Counted from the stretch's first letter, positions 1 through 7,992 are shown. The stretch: DNA of 14,836 nucleotides from an uncultured Oscillospiraceae bacterium (GCA_910579485.1 CAJTVO010000087.1:1-14836), one strand, 5' to 3'. Numbers and translations: made by a program. The notes: generated by a model not told the origin, from the sequence alone.

Positions 1-207
1 GACGGCGTGACCTTCAGCAGCGCGGTGGGCTTCATGCGGCTGACGCGCCGGGTGATGCTGGACATGGGAGCCAGCCCGTTCGATGTGGTCATGATGATCA
101 AGCAGACCTGCGAAGCCATCAGCTTCCCCGTACCTCCAGCGCTGAACAAACAGATACAGGGCCAGCTCGACCTGTTCGGCAGGCCCGGACTGGAGGCGGT
201 GCAATGA
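1..207 (+). CDS. Antirepressor, C-terminal part (continues from 14428 across the contig ends)
   Basis: This is the last 68 residues of a Bro-N antirepressor whose N-terminal part lies at 14428-14781. Joining base 14781 to base 1 keeps the frame exactly (118 codons, then 68 codons and a TGA), giving 186 residues. The segment holds no start codon with a ribosome-binding site, so it is not a gene in its own right. Its sequence (GFMRLTRRVMLDMGASP, then a helical tail) is the conserved C-terminal region seen in clostridial phage antirepressors; its exact role is unknown to me. The stop overlaps the start of the next gene (ATGA at 204-207), so the two are translationally coupled. If the contig ends are a repeat rather than a circle, this C-terminus belongs to a second, paralogous bro gene. 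Confidence 0.8.
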   Translation, partial: DGVTFSSAVGFMRLTRRVMLDMGASPFDVVMMIKQTCEAISFPVPPALNKQIQGQLDLFGRPGLEAVQ

Positions 208-410
208 GGATACAACTGGAGCGGAGCGGCACTGTGTTTGAGTATGAGCGTCCCCCGATGCCGGAACACCGGTTCAAGGCTCTGTGCCTGCTGGCTGCCG
301 GAGGCCTGTACGTTGGCCTTGTGGCTGCCGTGGCCGCGCTGTGCGGCGGCTGGGGCGTTGTGGCGATCATGGTTGTGACGCTGTTCGTGCTGCTGGCTGA
401 GTATACGTAA
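204..410 (+). CDS. Small two-helix membrane protein of unknown function
   Basis: The predicted product is 68 residues. A polar N-terminus of about 25 residues is followed by two hydrophobic stretches (about residues 26-47 and 50-66) separated by a short CGGWG turn, which suggests a small inner-membrane hairpin protein. The ATG overlaps the antirepressor stop (ATGA), so it is the last gene of the antirepressor operon and is followed by a terminator at 425-461. I do not recognise the family. Its position suggests an accessory role beside the antirepressor; a second holin-like or superinfection-exclusion protein are possibilities, but nothing in the sequence decides this. Confidence 0.65.
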   Translation: MRIQLERSGTVFEYERPPMPEHRFKALCLLAAGGLYVGLVAAVAALCGGWGVVAIMVVTLFVLLAEYT

Positions 411-424
411 CAACTGAATACATC

Positions 425-467
425 AAAATTCCCGCTATCTCTATGAGGTGGCGGGAATTTTATATTT
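425..467 (+). terminator. Intrinsic terminator after the antirepressor operon
   Basis: A perfect 11-bp stem (425-435 with 451-461) has a 15-nt loop. One arm begins AAAA and the other ends TTTT, so it can work on both strands. It ends about 30 bases before the tape-measure gene and separates the antirepressor operon from the tail genes. Confidence 0.8.
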
Positions 468-497
468 GGAGAGCGTTAACCTCCCCAACGAAAGGCG

Positions 498-3400
498 GTG
501 ATCCACACGGCATTTGGATTTGACGGTTCTGTCCGGTTCGTGGCGGACCTGAACCACAACAACTTTGACCGGGGCCTGTCCGCTATGCAGCATAAGGTGG
601 ATAAGTTCGGTTCCACGCTGAAAAGGCTGGCAGGAACCGTTGCGCTGGCCTTCGGTACGGCGGCGCTCGTCAATTTCGGCAAGGAAAGCCTTATGCTGGC
701 CTCCGATATCGAGGAAGTCCAGAACGTCATTGACGTGACCTTTGGCCGCGGGGCGAAGCAGATTGAGGAATTTGCAAAATCGGCAGCGGAAGCATATGGC
801 CTTTCCGAGCTGTCAGCAAAGCAATATACCGGAACCATGGGCGCTATGCTCAAATCTTCCGGGCTTGCTGTCGGCGCGGCGCAGGAAATGTCTATCGCGC
901 TGACCGGCCTGACGGGCGATCTGGCCTCCTTTTACAACCTGGATACGGACACGGCCTTTGAAAAAATACGTTCCGGCATCAGCGGGGAGACGGAGCCGCT
1001 TAAACAATTGGGCATCAACATGAGCGTGGCCAACCTGGAGGCGTACGCGCTGACACAGGGGATCACAAAGAGCTACAACGCCATGTCCCAGGCGGAACAA
1101 GTCATGCTGCGCTACAACTACCTGGTGAGTGTGACAGCGGACGCGCAGGGGGATTTTGCCCGTACATCCAACAGTCTGGCCAATCAGCTGCGTATTTTGA
1201 GCTTGAATTTTGACCAGCTGAAGATCGCCGTTGGCAACGCCCTGATGCCTATTGCGCAGGCTGTTCTCCCCGGTATCAACGCCATTATATCTGCGTTGAC
1301 TAAATTGGCCCACGTGTTTGCAAAAGTGACCGCCCTCCTGTTCGGAAAATCCACCCAGGTCAAAGCAACGACTGGCGTGGAATCCTCCGCCGGAGCCGCC
1401 GCTGACGCAACGGACAAGCTGGCGGAGTCTACCGAAGGCATGGGCGAAGCGTCCAAAAAAGCGGCAGAAGACATGAAGGGCGCACAGGCCGGATTTGATG
1501 AGCTGAACATCCTGGCCGGTAAGGCGGCTTCCAGCATGGAGGACGCTGCGGGCGGGATGGACCTGGGCGGCACCGGAGATTTTGAGATACCGGAATTTGA
1601 GGCGGATGCAGGAAATTTTGAAGAGTTCGAGAAGGAATTTGAAACGCTTGGCGAGCTGTTCGTTGACACGCTGGACAAAATGCTTGCCGCTATTCCGTCC
1701 TTCCGGGATACCCTTCTGAACTTTGCGGACGATTTCAACAAATTTAACCAAAAGCTGTATGATGCCTTCACGTTTCCGGGTGTGAAGGAGCGGGTCGAAG
1801 AGCTGGGGCGAGAACTGGCGGAAGCATTCAATGATCTGGTCAACGCGATCGACTGGGAGCTTTGGGGCCGGACGCTGGGCGCGGGCCTGAATCTGGGCTT
1901 GCAGTTTCTGACGGAGTTCCTTTATACCTTTGACTGGATCAATCTTGGCAATAAGCTGGCGGAGTTTATCAACGGCCTTGTCTACGAGGTGAACTGGTAC
2001 GATTTCGGGCGGCTGCTGTGGGCGAAGTTCAAGCTTGCCCTGGAGACCTTCGCCGGGTTCATCATTGGGCTGGATATGCCCGCGCTGGCCCAGGCGGCAA
2101 GCGATATCATCATTGGCTTCTTCAACTCCATGCAGGAGACCATCGAAACCATCGACTGGGCGGCTATCGGGCGGCAGATCGCGGAATTTTTAAACAATAT
2201 CGACTGGGCTGGCGTAATATCTTCCATTGCCTCCGCGATCGGCGCAATGATACCGGCGGCGCTGGAGCTGATCGGCGGATTTATCCAAAACGCAGACACC
2301 GGCACGCTGATTGCCGCCGCATTGTTCTTTGGCTCGAAACTTTTGGGTGTTTTGTTCTCAAAAGTTATATCGCCAATAGCAACGCAGATCGGCTCTGATC
2401 TGATCAAGCAGATCGCTGAAGCCATAACAAAAGGCAATATCGGCTCCATTTTGTCTTCGATAGGAAAGGCGCTTTCGCCTCTTGTTTCCGCGATCACAAA
2501 GGCCGCGCCGCTCATTGGGAAAATCTCCGCTGTTGCTGGCGGGGCGCTTCTCGCGGTCAGCAATTTCCTTGATATGCTCAGTAATGGCTTCAGCTGGGCC
2601 AATGAGGCGCTTATGCTGCTGGGGATCGCAATAGCCGGGGTAGGGGCTGTTCTGATGGGAGCGCCAGTATTAGTAACCGCGGTGGTTGCTGGTATTGTTG
2701 CGGCGGTAGCAACACTGGCTGTTTTGGTCAAAGAACACTGGGAAGAGATCAAACAGGCGTTTATTGATGCGTGGAATGCAATACAGGAAGCATGGAACGC
2801 AGCAGGCGAATGGTTCAGCGAACATGTCATACAGCCAGTTGCAGAGTTCTTTTCCAACCTCTGGGAGAGCGTCACGGAATCCGCCTCAAACGCATGGAAC
2901 AATATCCAAAATATTTGGAACATCGTTTCCGGATGGTTTAACGAAAACATCATTGAACCGGTCAGGCAGTTTTTCTCTGAAATGTGGGAGAACATTCAGC
3001 AGTGGGCTTCCGATGCCTGGGATGGTATCGTTTCGGTCTGGCAGGCCGTTTCCGGGTGGTTCAACGACAATATCATCAAGCCTGTATCCGAATTTTTCGG
3101 CGGCTTGTGGGACGGCATTCAAAAAGGCGCTGGCGATCTGTGGGAGAAGATCGTAAATGTCTGGAATCAGGCGGCAAGTTGGTTTGAGACCAACGTGACG
3201 AAGCCGATCGGCGATGCTTTTCAGGCTGTCGGAAATTTTGTCAAGGATGTTTTCAATGGGATCATTGGATTTATTGAAGGGATCATCAATGGCGCGATCG
3301 GCGGGATCAACTGGCTGATCGACCAGCTGAACAAAATCAGCTTTGATGTTCCGGACTGGGTCCCTGCTATCGGAGGCAAAAGCTTTGGATTCAACGTTTC

Positions 3401-3707
3401 CCATGTTTCCGAGGTCAAGCTCCCCCGCCTTGCCAACGGCGCGGTCATCCCGCCCAACCAGCAGTTTGCCGCCATCCTGGGGGACCAGCGCAGCGGCAAG
3501 AATCTGGAGGCCCCCGCCGGGCTGATCCGGCAGATGGTAGCGGAGGGGATGCAGGCGGCTATGGCGCAGGGCGGCGGATTCGGGCGCGGCGGCAATATGA
3601 CCGTGGTTTTGGAAGTAGATAAACGTGAGTGGGGCCGCGCAACGGTGAAATTCGGCGATGAGGAGTATCAGCGCATCGGCACGAAACTGGTGGAGGCACG
3701 AACATGA
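498..3707 (+). CDS. Phage tail tape measure protein
   Basis: The product is 1069 residues. It scaffolds tail-tube assembly and sets tail length, and is thought to pass through the tube during DNA ejection. The N-terminus (DGSVRFVADL, then NNFDRGL) is the usual opening of Firmicutes tape measures, so the protein is complete. A helical region follows (to about residue 400), then several short repeats of the form [IFV]xW..[LI]G (about 450-590). Hydrophobic stretches lie near residues 600-620 and 704-745, and four 41-residue Trp-rich repeats span 759-922. The start is GTG; an AAAGG lies only 2 nt upstream, so initiation may be poor or atypical, but the frame has a stop at 477 and no better start. 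By the usual 1.5 Å per residue the tail would be about 160 nm, which fits a siphovirus. No tail-assembly chaperone gene precedes it here. It overlaps the next gene by ATGA. Confidence 0.95.
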   Translation: MIHTAFGFDGSVRFVADLNHNNFDRGLSAMQHKVDKFGSTLKRLAGTVALAFGTAALVNFGKESLMLASDIEEVQNVIDVTFGRGAKQIEEFAKSAAEAYGLSELSAKQYTGTMGAMLKSSGLAVGAAQEMSIALTGLTGDLASFYNLDTDTAFEKIRSGISGETEPLKQLGINMSVANLEAYALTQGITKSYNAMSQAEQVMLRYNYLVSVTADAQGDFARTSNSLANQLRILSLNFDQLKIAVGNALMPIAQAVLPGINAIISALTKLAHVFAKVTALLFGKSTQVKATTGVESSAGAAADATDKLAESTEGMGEASKKAAEDMKGAQAGFDELNILAGKAASSMEDAAGGMDLGGTGDFEIPEFEADAGNFEEFEKEFETLGELFVDTLDKMLAAIPSFRDTLLNFADDFNKFNQKLYDAFTFPGVKERVEELGRELAEAFNDLVNAIDWELWGRTLGAGLNLGLQFLTEFLYTFDWINLGNKLAEFINGLVYEVNWYDFGRLLWAKFKLALETFAGFIIGLDMPALAQAASDIIIGFFNSMQETIETIDWAAIGRQIAEFLNNIDWAGVISSIASAIGAMIPAALELIGGFIQNADTGTLIAAALFFGSKLLGVLFSKVISPIATQIGSDLIKQIAEAITKGNIGSILSSIGKALSPLVSAITKAAPLIGKISAVAGGALLAVSNFLDMLSNGFSWANEALMLLGIAIAGVGAVLMGAPVLVTAVVAGIVAAVATLAVLVKEHWEEIKQAFIDAWNAIQEAWNAAGEWFSEHVIQPVAEFFSNLWESVTESASNAWNNIQNIWNIVSGWFNENIIEPVRQFFSEMWENIQQWASDAWDGIVSVWQAVSGWFNDNIIKPVSEFFGGLWDGIQKGAGDLWEKIVNVWNQAASWFETNVTKPIGDAFQAVGNFVKDVFNGIIGFIEGIINGAIGGINWLIDQLNKISFDVPDWVPAIGGKSFGFNVSHVSEVKLPRLANGAVIPPNQQFAAILGDQRSGKNLEAPAGLIRQMVAEGMQAAMAQGGGFGRGGNMTVVLEVDKREWGRATVKFGDEEYQRIGTKLVEART
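2772..3263 (+). repeat. Four tandem 41-residue (123-bp) repeats in the tape measure
   Basis: The units start at 2772, 2895, 3018 and 3141, each with a TGG (Trp) codon. They share the pattern W..I...W....WF...I..P...FF..lW. The spacing is exact and the protein pattern is well kept, while the DNA has diverged, so these are old repeats and the fourth is the most degenerate. Inside a tape measure, gain or loss of a unit would shift tail length by a fixed step. Confidence 0.85.
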
Positions 3708-4108
3708 GCAAAAGTGTATTTTCCGTAGACGGCGTGGAATACCCCGGCGTATTTGTCAAATCTCCAATTCACCGGTCCTTCAACGTCCTGGACGGCGAAA
3801 ACGCCGGCCGGACGATGGACGGAAGGATGCAGCGGGACATCATCGGCACCTATTACACCTACCGCCTGGAGTTTGACGCCAGCCTGAGCGACCCCGAGGA
3901 ATATGACGCCTTGTTTGAAGCGTTGTCCGCGCCGGTGGACAGCCACATCATTTCCGTGCCATACGGACAAGGCTCCCTGACATTTGAGGCCTATGTCGCC
4001 AACGGAGAGGACGATCTGTCCCGTATCTACCGAGACGAATCGAAAAAGTGGGACAACCTCACCGTCAACTTCGTAGCGATGGAGCCCCAGCGGAGGCCCG
4101 CGTCATGA
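3704..4108 (+). CDS. Conserved small tail protein, possibly tail-tip adaptor
   Basis: The product is 134 residues, coupled to the tape measure by an ATGA overlap at its start and to the hub-like protein by an ATGA overlap at its end. It has no signal peptide or membrane segment and looks like alternating beta-strands (for example RDIIGTYYTYRLEF and LTVNFVAMEP). The position between tape measure and hub is where distal-tail or tail-completion proteins lie in siphophages, so a structural role at the tail tip is inferred from synteny. I see no motif that fixes it as Dit, and it is shorter than typical Dit proteins. Confidence 0.75.
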   Translation: MSKSVFSVDGVEYPGVFVKSPIHRSFNVLDGENAGRTMDGRMQRDIIGTYYTYRLEFDASLSDPEEYDALFEALSAPVDSHIISVPYGQGSLTFEAYVANGEDDLSRIYRDESKKWDNLTVNFVAMEPQRRPAS

Positions 4109-5634
4109 GCGTGAAGATCGTCTACCGGGACATCGCCGCCGGGGCGGACGAGGACGCGCTGGTCACCGCCCCAGGCGCGGCGGATCACACGGACCCGGCA
4201 CTGCTGCCCTTCGGCGGCAGCGGGGCGGCCATCGCCACCCTGGAGCCCTTCTCCTGGGTCCTGGACGGCTCCCGGGAGCTTCTGGACGGTCAGCCGCTGG
4301 CCTACTGGTCGGAGGCCATGAGCGGCCCGGACGGGCGGTTCGAGACGCCTCCGGAAATATCCATCCGCTTTGACAGCCGGTACACCTCCCCGGGCCTGCT
4401 CCTGACCTTCGACCCCGCCACAGGGGATTACTGCTCCCATGTGACGGTGGAGTGGTACCGGGGGGCGAACCTCCTGAAAAAGAAGGACTTCTATCCCGCC
4501 GGGCCGGAGGCGTTCTGCGCCCAGACGGTGGAGGCGTGGGACGGGATCGTCCTGCGGCTCCGGGCCACCGGCAGGCCGTACCGGTACGCCAAGCTCCAGA
4601 AGATCCTCTTCGGCGTGGACCGGACCTTCCTCCGGAACGAGCTGCGCGGCGTCCGGGCGACCCAGGAGGTCAGCATCATCTCCGACCAGGTGGCGGTAAA
4701 TACCCTGGACTTCACTCTGGACAGCAAGTCGGACATCGACTACATGTTCCAGATGAAGCAGCCGGTATCCGCCTATGACGGGGACCGCCTGGTGGGCGTG
4801 TTCTACATCGACGGCCACGACCACCGGGGGAAGGGCCTGTGGAGCGTCTCCTGCAAGGACGCCATCGGAGTGCTGGACGATGACCCGTACCCGGCGCGGA
4901 TGCTGTCCAGCGAACCGGCCCGGGAGCTGCTGGAGGACGTCCTGGGTGGACACTTCCGGCTGGAGCTGGACGGAGCCCTGGCGGCAGCTCCCCTCACCGG
5001 GTATCTTCCCGGCGGGTCCCGGCGGCAGGCGCTGCAGCAGATCGCTTTCGCCCTGTGCGCGATGGTGGACACCAGCGGCACGGACGCGGTGCGGGTCTAC
5101 AAGGACCGGGAGGAACAGCCCGGAAAGATACCCCTGCAGCGGACCTATATCAACGGGGCCGTGGACACCTCCGCCATCGTCACGGCGGTACAGGTCACGT
5201 CCCACAGCTACAGCACCTCCGGCACCGGAAACGATACGGTGGAGGTGGACGGCGTGACGTACTACCATACGGCGGCGGTCACTGCCATCACCAACCCCAA
5301 CGTCACCGCCGGGGACAAGCCCAACGTGGTGGAGGTGAAGGAAGCCACGCTGGTCGACCCCGGCAGGGCGGCGGCGGTGGCCCAGCATCTCTACAGCTAT
5401 TACATGAAGCGCAGCGTCCAGAAGGTGAAGATCGTCATGGACGGGGAGAAGCCCGGGGACCATATCGCCGCGGCAACGCCCTGGGATACGGTGATGGACG
5501 GGTTTATCACCTCCATGCACATCACCCTCAGCGGCATCGCGGCGGCGGAGTGCTCGGTGGTGGGCGTGGACGTGCGGGCCGTGGGCGGGGCGGAGGAGAT
5601 CGCCAGCGGCGAAGTGATGAGCGGGGAAGTGTAA
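4105..5634 (+). CDS. Tail hub / tail-tip protein (Tal-like)
   Basis: The product is 509 residues from the ATG at 4105. That ATG overlaps the previous stop, as at the other junctions; a longer reading to 4048 would run inside the upstream gene. The protein has no membrane segment. The middle (about residues 195-330) resembles the beta-rich hub fold of tail-associated proteins: a run of strand-like segments, the phrase GKGLWSVSCKDAIGVLDD, and then a helix-rich ARELLEDVLG element. The C-terminus (about 410-490) has VVEVKEATLVDPGRAA followed by a tyrosine-rich helix and further strands, as in gp27-like hubs. The likely role is the base of the tail tip to which the fibres bind. No peptidase or lysozyme motif is evident. 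The family is inferred from layout and pattern, not from a diagnostic motif. Confidence 0.72.
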   Translation: MSVKIVYRDIAAGADEDALVTAPGAADHTDPALLPFGGSGAAIATLEPFSWVLDGSRELLDGQPLAYWSEAMSGPDGRFETPPEISIRFDSRYTSPGLLLTFDPATGDYCSHVTVEWYRGANLLKKKDFYPAGPEAFCAQTVEAWDGIVLRLRATGRPYRYAKLQKILFGVDRTFLRNELRGVRATQEVSIISDQVAVNTLDFTLDSKSDIDYMFQMKQPVSAYDGDRLVGVFYIDGHDHRGKGLWSVSCKDAIGVLDDDPYPARMLSSEPARELLEDVLGGHFRLELDGALAAAPLTGYLPGGSRRQALQQIAFALCAMVDTSGTDAVRVYKDREEQPGKIPLQRTYINGAVDTSAIVTAVQVTSHSYSTSGTGNDTVEVDGVTYYHTAAVTAITNPNVTAGDKPNVVEVKEATLVDPGRAAAVAQHLYSYYMKRSVQKVKIVMDGEKPGDHIAAATPWDTVMDGFITSMHITLSGIAAAECSVVGVDVRAVGGAEEIASGEVMSGEV

Positions 5635-5637
5635 GGT

Positions 5638-6102
5638 ATGACGGAGAAATTGAGAAGCGTCCTGGTCACGGACCGGACCCAGGCGGACGTGGACGCCTGG
5701 AACGAAAAGGGGACCTACGGCGAGGCGGACCTGAACCGGGTCCTGCGGGCCTGCTCCTGGCTGGCGGAGAAGCTGGAGGGGTACGGGTACAGCGCGGCGG
5801 GGGCGTACTTCCCGGCGGTGCTGATCCATGTGACCGTGCGGCCTCCCGGCAGCGGCAGGGCGGAGAGCGTGCTGGCGTACCGGGGCGAGACCGCCGCGGC
5901 GCGGGCCTCGGGCGGCGACGGGTACGAGTTCAGCCGCTGGGAGGAGAACGGGGAGACGGTCAGCACGGAGGAGGCCTACCGCTTCACGGCGGACCGGGAC
6001 CGGGAGCTGACGGCGGTGTTCGATGTGCCTCCGGAGGAGGAGTCGGGCGTAGTGGGCCTTGCCGTAGTTGGCAGGGCAAAAGTTGGAAAGGGGATAGGCT
6101 GA
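5638..6102 (+). CDS. Tail-associated protein with InlB-type B-repeat-like domain
   Basis: The product is 154 residues, starting 4 nt after the hub gene. The N-terminus (DRTQADVDAWNEKGTYGEADLNRV) is a motif common to short tail-tip proteins of clostridial phages, probably an attachment segment. Residues of about 95-135 (YEFSRWEENGETVS, then YRFTADRDRELTAVF) match the pattern of a divergent InlB B-repeat, a small beta-grasp module found in surface adhesins: F..W..nG..vs....y.f....dr.LtA.F. It is likely part of the tail-fibre or baseplate assembly. The product ends about 2 nt before the collagen-like gene, which suggests co-translation. Confidence 0.7.
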   Translation: MTEKLRSVLVTDRTQADVDAWNEKGTYGEADLNRVLRACSWLAEKLEGYGYSAAGAYFPAVLIHVTVRPPGSGRAESVLAYRGETAAARASGGDGYEFSRWEENGETVSTEEAYRFTADRDRELTAVFDVPPEEESGVVGLAVVGRAKVGKGIG

Positions 6103-6103
6103 T

Positions 6104-6796
6104 ATGGCGTACACGCCTACGGTATGGAATGATGGAGACACGATCACGGCGGAGCGGCTGAACAAGCTGGAGCGGGGCGTTGCCAATGAGCAGGCCGGGC
6201 CCCAGGGGCCTCCCGGCGTGGACGGCAAGGACGGTAAGGACGGAGCACCGGGTCCTGCCGGTGCGGACGGGAAGGATGGAGCGCCGGGTCCTGCCGGTGC
6301 GGACGGTAAGGACGGAGCGCCAGGTCCCCAGGGGGAGCAGGGGCCTCCTGGTCCGGAAGGACCGCAGGGTCCGGCGGGTATTGCAGGCGCGGACGGTCCG
6401 CCGGGCCCCGCCGGAAAGGACGGCGAAGGCGTTCCCGCAGGCGGCGCGGTAGGCCAGGTCCTGGCGAAGAAAACTGCGGCGGACTACGACACACAGTGGA
6501 TCGACCCGCCGGAGGGCGGCGGGGGTACGTCTGGCGTGTCCAGCTTCAACGGGCGGTCCGGGGCGGTACAGCCTGCCTCCGGGGACTACACGGCAGCGAT
6601 GGTGGGGGCCCGGCCCTCTGACTGGATGCCGACTGCCGCAGAGGTAGGGGCGCGTCCGGATACTTGGACACCTACGGCGGCGGACGTGGGGGCGGTATCA
6701 TCTCCGGTAGTCACCGAAATTCAAGTGGTGACTCAGGAGGAATATGATGCGCTGACTAACAAAAGTGCCTCCATTCTGTACGTCATTAAGGAGTAG
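6104..6796 (+). CDS. Collagen-like tail fibre protein
   Basis: The product is 230 residues. A short N-terminal segment (TPTVWNDGDTITAERLNKLERGV) is the usual tail-attachment peptide of Firmicutes phage fibres. Residues of about 32-107 are Gly-X-Y collagen repeats that would form a trimeric rod, including three copies of a 12-residue unit (DGKDGAPGPAGA). Beyond the rod come SSFNGRSGAVQPASGDYTAAMVGA and related VGARP..W.PTAA repeats, typical of phage fibre shafts. It ends in a compact segment (EEYDALTNKSASILYVIKE). The ATG is 2 nt past the previous stop, and the next gene starts 4 nt after this one. Confidence 0.88.
   Translation: MAYTPTVWNDGDTITAERLNKLERGVANEQAGPQGPPGVDGKDGKDGAPGPAGADGKDGAPGPAGADGKDGAPGPQGEQGPPGPEGPQGPAGIAGADGPPGPAGKDGEGVPAGGAVGQVLAKKTAADYDTQWIDPPEGGGGTSGVSSFNGRSGAVQPASGDYTAAMVGARPSDWMPTAAEVGARPDTWTPTAADVGAVSSPVVTEIQVVTQEEYDALTNKSASILYVIKE
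6230..6337 (+). repeat. Three tandem 36-bp collagen units
   Basis: There are three near-identical 36-bp units, each encoding DGKDGAPGPAGA or a close variant. The DNA is almost identical between units, which indicates recent expansion and makes the rod length prone to slippage. Confidence 0.85.
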
Positions 6797-6799
6797 GAT

Positions 6800-7642
6800 A
6801 TGCTGAAGATCGGAGCGCAGGATATTACCGGCCTGTATGTCGGGGAAACAAAGATCGAAAAGGCGTATCTGGGGGAGGAACTGGTATATTCTGCGGGTGT
6901 TACCAAAGAATATCAGGATTATGAGTATTTTGCTGTTGATACTTCTGCGGTAGTGGGTAATGATACTCCATATACTTATCTTATCATTAACCCGCGTGTA
7001 TCCGTGAATGGGAAAAGCACAGCGTATACTTTTTATTTTAAAGCTTCTATCCCTACAAATACTTTATCTTCTGGGAGTATGTATTCTTATTTTGTATATA
7101 GTCCCTCGAAATTAATAGCATCTGGAAAGTACGCTCAGTATATATTAAGAGCTTACGTTAGCACTTCCCAAAAATTGTCTATGTCCTATGCCGCTAATTC
7201 AGGTACTTCTTCTACACTTGGTTCAGGATATTCTGGTTCTATATCTGGCACGCAGTTCTTAAACATTCCCATAACATACAAATTTATATTCAATTCGGCA
7301 GGTTTGCAATATGATATGTACGCAGGAGATACTTTAGTGCGCGCAGGAGCTACTTCAGGTTATTCCTATCCTTTTTCGAATTTAACCAGTAGTAACTCAT
7401 TTACATTAAATATTATGGGAGACGGTTCTAAAGCAACTTCATCTACCGGCGCGCGTATATTTCGTGGTAAATTACACGCCTTTGCAGTATTTTCTCCGGC
7501 GGTTACTTTTGACGATTCTATGTGGTTCATTCCGTGTAAAAAAACTTCGACCGGGGAACTTGGATTTAGAAACGGCGATTCTACTCAGTTTTTGAAAATA
7601 CATAATTCTCAATACATTATAACTGGTCCAAAGGTAAACTAA
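6800..7642 (+). CDS. Presumed receptor-binding tail fibre tip protein, AT-rich
   Basis: The product is 280 residues. The start is ATG with AAGGAG 6 nt upstream. The first 33 residues (QDITGLYVGETKIEKAYLGEELVYSAG) carry the Y.G..K...AY.G adaptor motif seen at the ends of other phage fibre proteins, including the gene at 9029. The remainder is Ser/Thr/Tyr-rich, with many short strands and no membrane segment, as expected of a lectin-like jelly-roll, but I cannot name a fold. Base composition changes sharply from about 6895 onwards: the DNA becomes AT-rich while the flanks are GC-rich. That is a sign of domain exchange, as expected for a receptor-binding region. No strong plus-strand terminator follows; the next element is the minus-strand toxin-antitoxin operon. 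Confidence 0.7.
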   Translation: MLKIGAQDITGLYVGETKIEKAYLGEELVYSAGVTKEYQDYEYFAVDTSAVVGNDTPYTYLIINPRVSVNGKSTAYTFYFKASIPTNTLSSGSMYSYFVYSPSKLIASGKYAQYILRAYVSTSQKLSMSYAANSGTSSTLGSGYSGSISGTQFLNIPITYKFIFNSAGLQYDMYAGDTLVRAGATSGYSYPFSNLTSSNSFTLNIMGDGSKATSSTGARIFRGKLHAFAVFSPAVTFDDSMWFIPCKKTSTGELGFRNGDSTQFLKIHNSQYIITGPKVN

Positions 7643-7684
7643 CTCATAAACTCTGAACGGCAGAATTTAAAAGATATGCGCAAA

Positions 7685-7711
7685 AAGCCGCCCCCAAAGG
7701 GGGCGGCGCAG
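7685..7711 (-). terminator. Terminator of the toxin-antitoxin operon
   Basis: On the minus strand, GCCGCCCCC-TTT-GGGGGCGGC is followed by TTTTT, just past the toxin stop codon. On the plus strand the same hairpin lacks a T-run, so it should stop mainly minus-strand transcription. Confidence 0.85.
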
Positions 7712-7716
7712 AGAGC

Positions 7717-7992
7717 TCAGAACAGATCGCTGTGTGTGCCTGTTCGCACGAGGTATAGAAGCAATCCGTCCTCAACATACCGATACACCAACAGCAGATC
7801 CGGCTCGACATGGCACTCGCGGCAGTGGGCGTAATTTCCGGAGAGAGGATGGTCCTTGTATTTTCTCTCCAGAATTTCTCCGGCCGCCAGCGTCTTAATG
7901 ACGTCCGCAATAGCCTGGATGTTGCCGCCGCGCTTCTGCACACGCTTTAAATCCTTCTGAAACCGCGTGGATGGAATGACTTTGTATTGCAT
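7717..7992 (-). CDS. YafQ-type mRNA interferase toxin (RelE superfamily)
   Basis: The product is 91 residues from the ATG at 7992; an upstream in-frame TTG is less likely. Members of this family enter the ribosome and cut mRNA, and they are held inactive by the partner antitoxin. The signature is clear: KYKDHPLSGNY, then RECHVEPDLLLVY, then RTGTHSDLF. His48, His61, Asp65 and His87 align with the catalytic His50, His63, Asp67 and His87 of E. coli YafQ. Arg83 is also present, so the enzyme looks intact. The start overlaps the antitoxin stop (TGATG), the standard coupling in these operons. It lies on the strand opposite to the surrounding tail genes. Confidence 0.93.
   Translation of the reverse strand: MQYKVIPSTRFQKDLKRVQKRGGNIQAIADVIKTLAAGEILERKYKDHPLSGNYAHCRECHVEPDLLLVYRYVEDGLLLYLVRTGTHSDLF

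Noticed and set aside
1982..2995. 337-residue minus-strand frame, and a similar one at 813-1751
   Set aside because: Both are opposite the tape measure, whose domain structure and repeats are clear. Neither has a promoter, ribosome-binding site or family pattern.
5055..6161. 368-residue plus-strand frame rich in Gly and Arg
   Set aside because: It overlaps the hub and InlB-like genes in another frame. The Gly/Arg-rich sequence is an artefact of GC-rich codons, not a collagen-like gene.
4027..6228. 733-residue open frame on the minus strand
   Set aside because: It lies opposite three well-supported tail genes with coupled starts, and its composition (Arg, Pro, His, Gly-rich) is what GC-rich codons give when read on the other strand. 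It has no ribosome-binding site or recognisable domain.
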